Origin: Diadema setosum
Lineage: Eukaryota; Echinodermata; Echinoidea; Diadematoida; Diadematidae
DNA: 64,000 bases
Direction of reading: 5' to 3'
Assembly (NCBI GenBank): GCA_033980235.1
Contig: CM067067.1
Coordinates: 35,424,200 to 35,488,199, forward strand
This document shows positions 62,131-64,000 of the stretch, one piece after another. A program made the position numbers and the translations under genes. Numbering within the stretch: the stretch's first letter is position 1; each line of letters begins with the position of its first letter. The notes under the pieces are model-generated. The model did not search any database, was not told the DNA's origin, and was given only the letters and a program-made list of their open reading frames with translations.

Positions 62131-62350
62131 AGAAATCCTGTATAGGTGATATCCTTATAAAACAGAATAATATTATTTGTTTTCTTTAATATCATTTCTA
62201 TTTCCACGATTTGTAAGAAGAGGAAAAGGGGCCAATTCTGTAACATAACACCTCCTCTATATTTTTCTCAACCTTTGTGGTCTGAGATGTCATTGATATT
62301 TATCGCAATTGAAATGAAGCTCTACATATCTCTGCTTACAGGTTGAAGAT

Positions 62351-62440
62351 ACAGAGAGAGAGAGAGAGAGGTTTTGTGTCTGAATGTGTGTGTATGATAG
62401 AGAGAAAGAGAGACAGAGGGAGAGAGAGAAATGGAGAGCA
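62351..62440. repeat. Interrupted (GA)n tract
   Basis: Two GA blocks separated by a GTGTGT segment. Confidence 0.85.
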
Positions 62441-62739
62441 AAAAGAAAGGAGAAGGGAATATTAACATTTTGATGAAAGAGAGCAGTTGTGAACAAGACC
62501 AGTGTACAAAAGCAGTTGATCCGTTGTAAATGGCGCCGTCATGGATACGCATGTCGCAATAATTGAAAGTTACGCTCAGCGCCATAAGGGAAAGGGATCC
62601 CCCTATTTGCATGTGCTAAAAACCACTATTACAACGCCATCGATGATTTTTTTTTTCTTCATCGAGTATGTGTATGAGTGTGTCATTTTGTGTTTGGGGT
62701 TCAATACTTACTTACTTTCCTTTTTTTCCCCTAGAAGCT

Positions 62740-62915
62740 GCTAATAGCTTGGCAAATCCGCAAGGCTTCGCGGGGCTTGAACGGAAGCTCGGGCTAGGCC
62801 GGACGAAAGGTTCGACGGTGTCGAAGTAATCTGGAATCATTCGCAGGTTATCGCGCTGAATTATTGAGAGGGAGTGAATTGGCGAAACGGATGTCGAGCG
62901 ACGTCATAATCGTGT
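62740..62915. promoter_or_regulatory. GC-rich island (candidate regulatory element)
   Basis: A short CpG-rich block between two simple repeats, with no open frame of note. Confidence 0.2.
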
Positions 62916-62995
62916 CTGGTGGTCATTCGTCTTCTATGGAGACAATCACATGGTGTGTAAGAGAGTGAGAGAAAGCAGAGAAAGAGAAGGATATG

Positions 62996-62998
<3 letters not shown>

Positions 62999-63028
<30 letters not shown>

Positions 63029-63029
63029 C
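62999..63029. repeat. (TA)n microsatellite
   Basis: Uninterrupted TA dinucleotides, followed by CT-rich sequence. Confidence 0.9.
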
Positions 63030-63189
63030 TTTCTTTCTCTATCTCTCTCTATGTATGCACATTCATACAATACATACGTATGATATATTCATGCGTAGAA
63101 AGAGAGAGTGAGAAATAAAGCAAGATGATATTTTATACATAAAGCGGGGGAGGGCGATCGAGACAGCTAGGGAAAGAAGAGTAGAAAGA

Positions 63190-63580
63190 CAGAGTATACG
63201 TCAGACGACCGTGCCAGGCGACAAGCCATGGATTTGCACCGCCATTTAGGGCGCGCAAAAAAACGAGTAGCTTAAAATCCGATTCCACGAGATAAAAGGG
63301 CGCCCTCGTCAAATACCATTAGCTCACAAACAACTCTGGTAATATCCATCAGCATCGGGCTCATTGGCAATCAAATGGGCGATGAAGGTTTTAACTTCGA
63401 ATGTTATGACCGAGGCAAATGCGCCTCTATACATTCTGTATATTTATGGTCGGAGTGGGGGTGTGAATTTGTCATTTGTGGAAAAGCACTTTCCATCACG
63501 TCACCAATATTGCATTGTGAGACACAAGGTAACGATTTGGCACTCGCTCTATTGCTGTGTGTGTAGGGGAAATTGATTTT
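63190..63580. promoter_or_regulatory. Complex island upstream of the edge ORF
   Basis: Repeat-free sequence about 200-550 bp upstream of the open frame at the right edge. Two overlapping plus-strand frames of 63-70 codons cross it, but neither resembles a known protein. A GT donor-like site (ACAAG|GTAACG, near 63528) is not in phase with the edge ORF. It could be a promoter region or an enhancer. Confidence 0.25.
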
Positions 63581-63766
63581 TTTTTCATTGTTTCTTCTTC
63601 CCAAAGGTGACAAAGAGAAGATTACAGCTTAATTCTCAGAATGTGTTTAAAGATTGACTTGCAGGAGATTTTGCAGATTGCTGGAATTGTTAAATTTTGA
63701 TAAGGAGTCATTTAATGAAACGGATGAATAATTGATTCCCAAAAGCCTTGATTAATATTGCAGTAA

Positions 63767-64000
63767 ATGACATTACAAGCAGAAGAAAAAAGAAGACCAG
63801 CATATTCTAGAAGACTAGATCAAATACCTGATGAAGTGGTCCCGCCTCATACAACATATCCAACTGGACCCCATGGAAGACCAGTTAGTACAGAATATGG
63901 GCTATCCAGCCATATTCTCGAATGGAAAATAAAACAAAGAAACGAAGCTATCTCGCTCAAGAAGAAAATTGTGGGAAAGACATCTTGTCCAAGTGCATGC
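63767..64000 (+). CDS. Unrecognised open frame running off the right edge (partial)
   Basis: An uninterrupted frame of 78 codons from ATG at 63767 to the last base of the window, with no stop reached. An in-frame TAA lies immediately upstream of the ATG, so the coding part starts here, or the exon carries 5' UTR after a possible acceptor (ATATTGCAG, ending 63763). The protein begins MTLQAEEKRRPAYSRRLDQI and continues with a Pro/His/Thr/Gly-rich stretch (PHTTYPTGPHGRP), then a basic segment (ILEWKIKQRNEAISLKKKI). The composition is varied and protein-like, unlike the low-complexity frames elsewhere in the window. I do not recognise the family. It could be the first coding exon of the gene neighbouring Evx, or a chance frame. 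Confidence 0.5.
   Translation, partial: MTLQAEEKRRPAYSRRLDQIPDEVVPPHTTYPTGPHGRPVSTEYGLSSHILEWKIKQRNEAISLKKKIVGKTSCPSAC

Larger units (their letters stand above)
62131..63766. other. Intergenic, left of the edge ORF
   Basis: GA and TA arrays plus two complex islands listed separately. No promoter motif could be tied to the edge ORF. Confidence 0.45.

Noticed and set aside
63375..63528. Possible first exon (ATG to donor-like ACAAG|GTAACG) for the edge ORF
   Set aside because: Joining to the acceptor-like site at 63763 puts the edge ORF out of frame, and the translation is Cys/Trp-rich and unfamiliar.

Overview
This is a eukaryotic (animal) genomic window dominated by non-coding DNA, with one gene that can be identified with confidence. 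On the minus strand at 17364-21238 lies an intact three-exon Evx / even-skipped homeobox gene (predicted 456 aa; homeodomain at residues 193-252, with an intron between homeodomain positions 46 and 47). The homeodomain sequence, the many short inverted-repeat transposons with TTAA flanks, the tRNA-derived and LINE-like repeat ends, and the dense CA/GA/TA/ATT microsatellites together suggest a sea urchin or closely related echinoderm. That organism call is recognition from memory and was not confirmed by a search.

Layout. 1-17.3 kb is downstream (3') of Evx. It holds microsatellites, a decayed LINE reverse-transcriptase fragment (3489-3990, minus), two striking hairpins (117-183 and 3366-3414), and several compositionally complex, repeat-free islands that look like candidate cis-regulatory elements (for example 13020-13560). 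17.3-21.3 kb is Evx; both introns contain complex islands, and intron 1 carries a cluster of homeodomain-type TAAT sites with a perfect 14-bp palindrome. 21.3-22.8 kb is the promoter-proximal region, with two TATA-like boxes and CCAAT and octamer motifs. From 22.8 to 63.7 kb I see no host gene I can support. This stretch is a mosaic of microsatellites, MITEs (one nested inside another at 46.1-46.9 kb), SINE/LINE ends and further candidate regulatory islands, including a diverged duplicated block (34.5 and 36.5 kb). At the right edge (63767-64000, plus) an open reading frame of at least 78 codons runs off the window; its composition is protein-like but I do not recognise it.

How it fits together. 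The simplest reading is a developmental transcription-factor gene sitting in a large gene-poor regulatory domain. No Hox gene or second homeobox is visible in the 64 kb. I found no CRISPR array, prokaryotic system, or convincing functional tRNA, rRNA or miRNA gene. The regulatory calls are inferences from base composition and motif content, not demonstrated enhancers.
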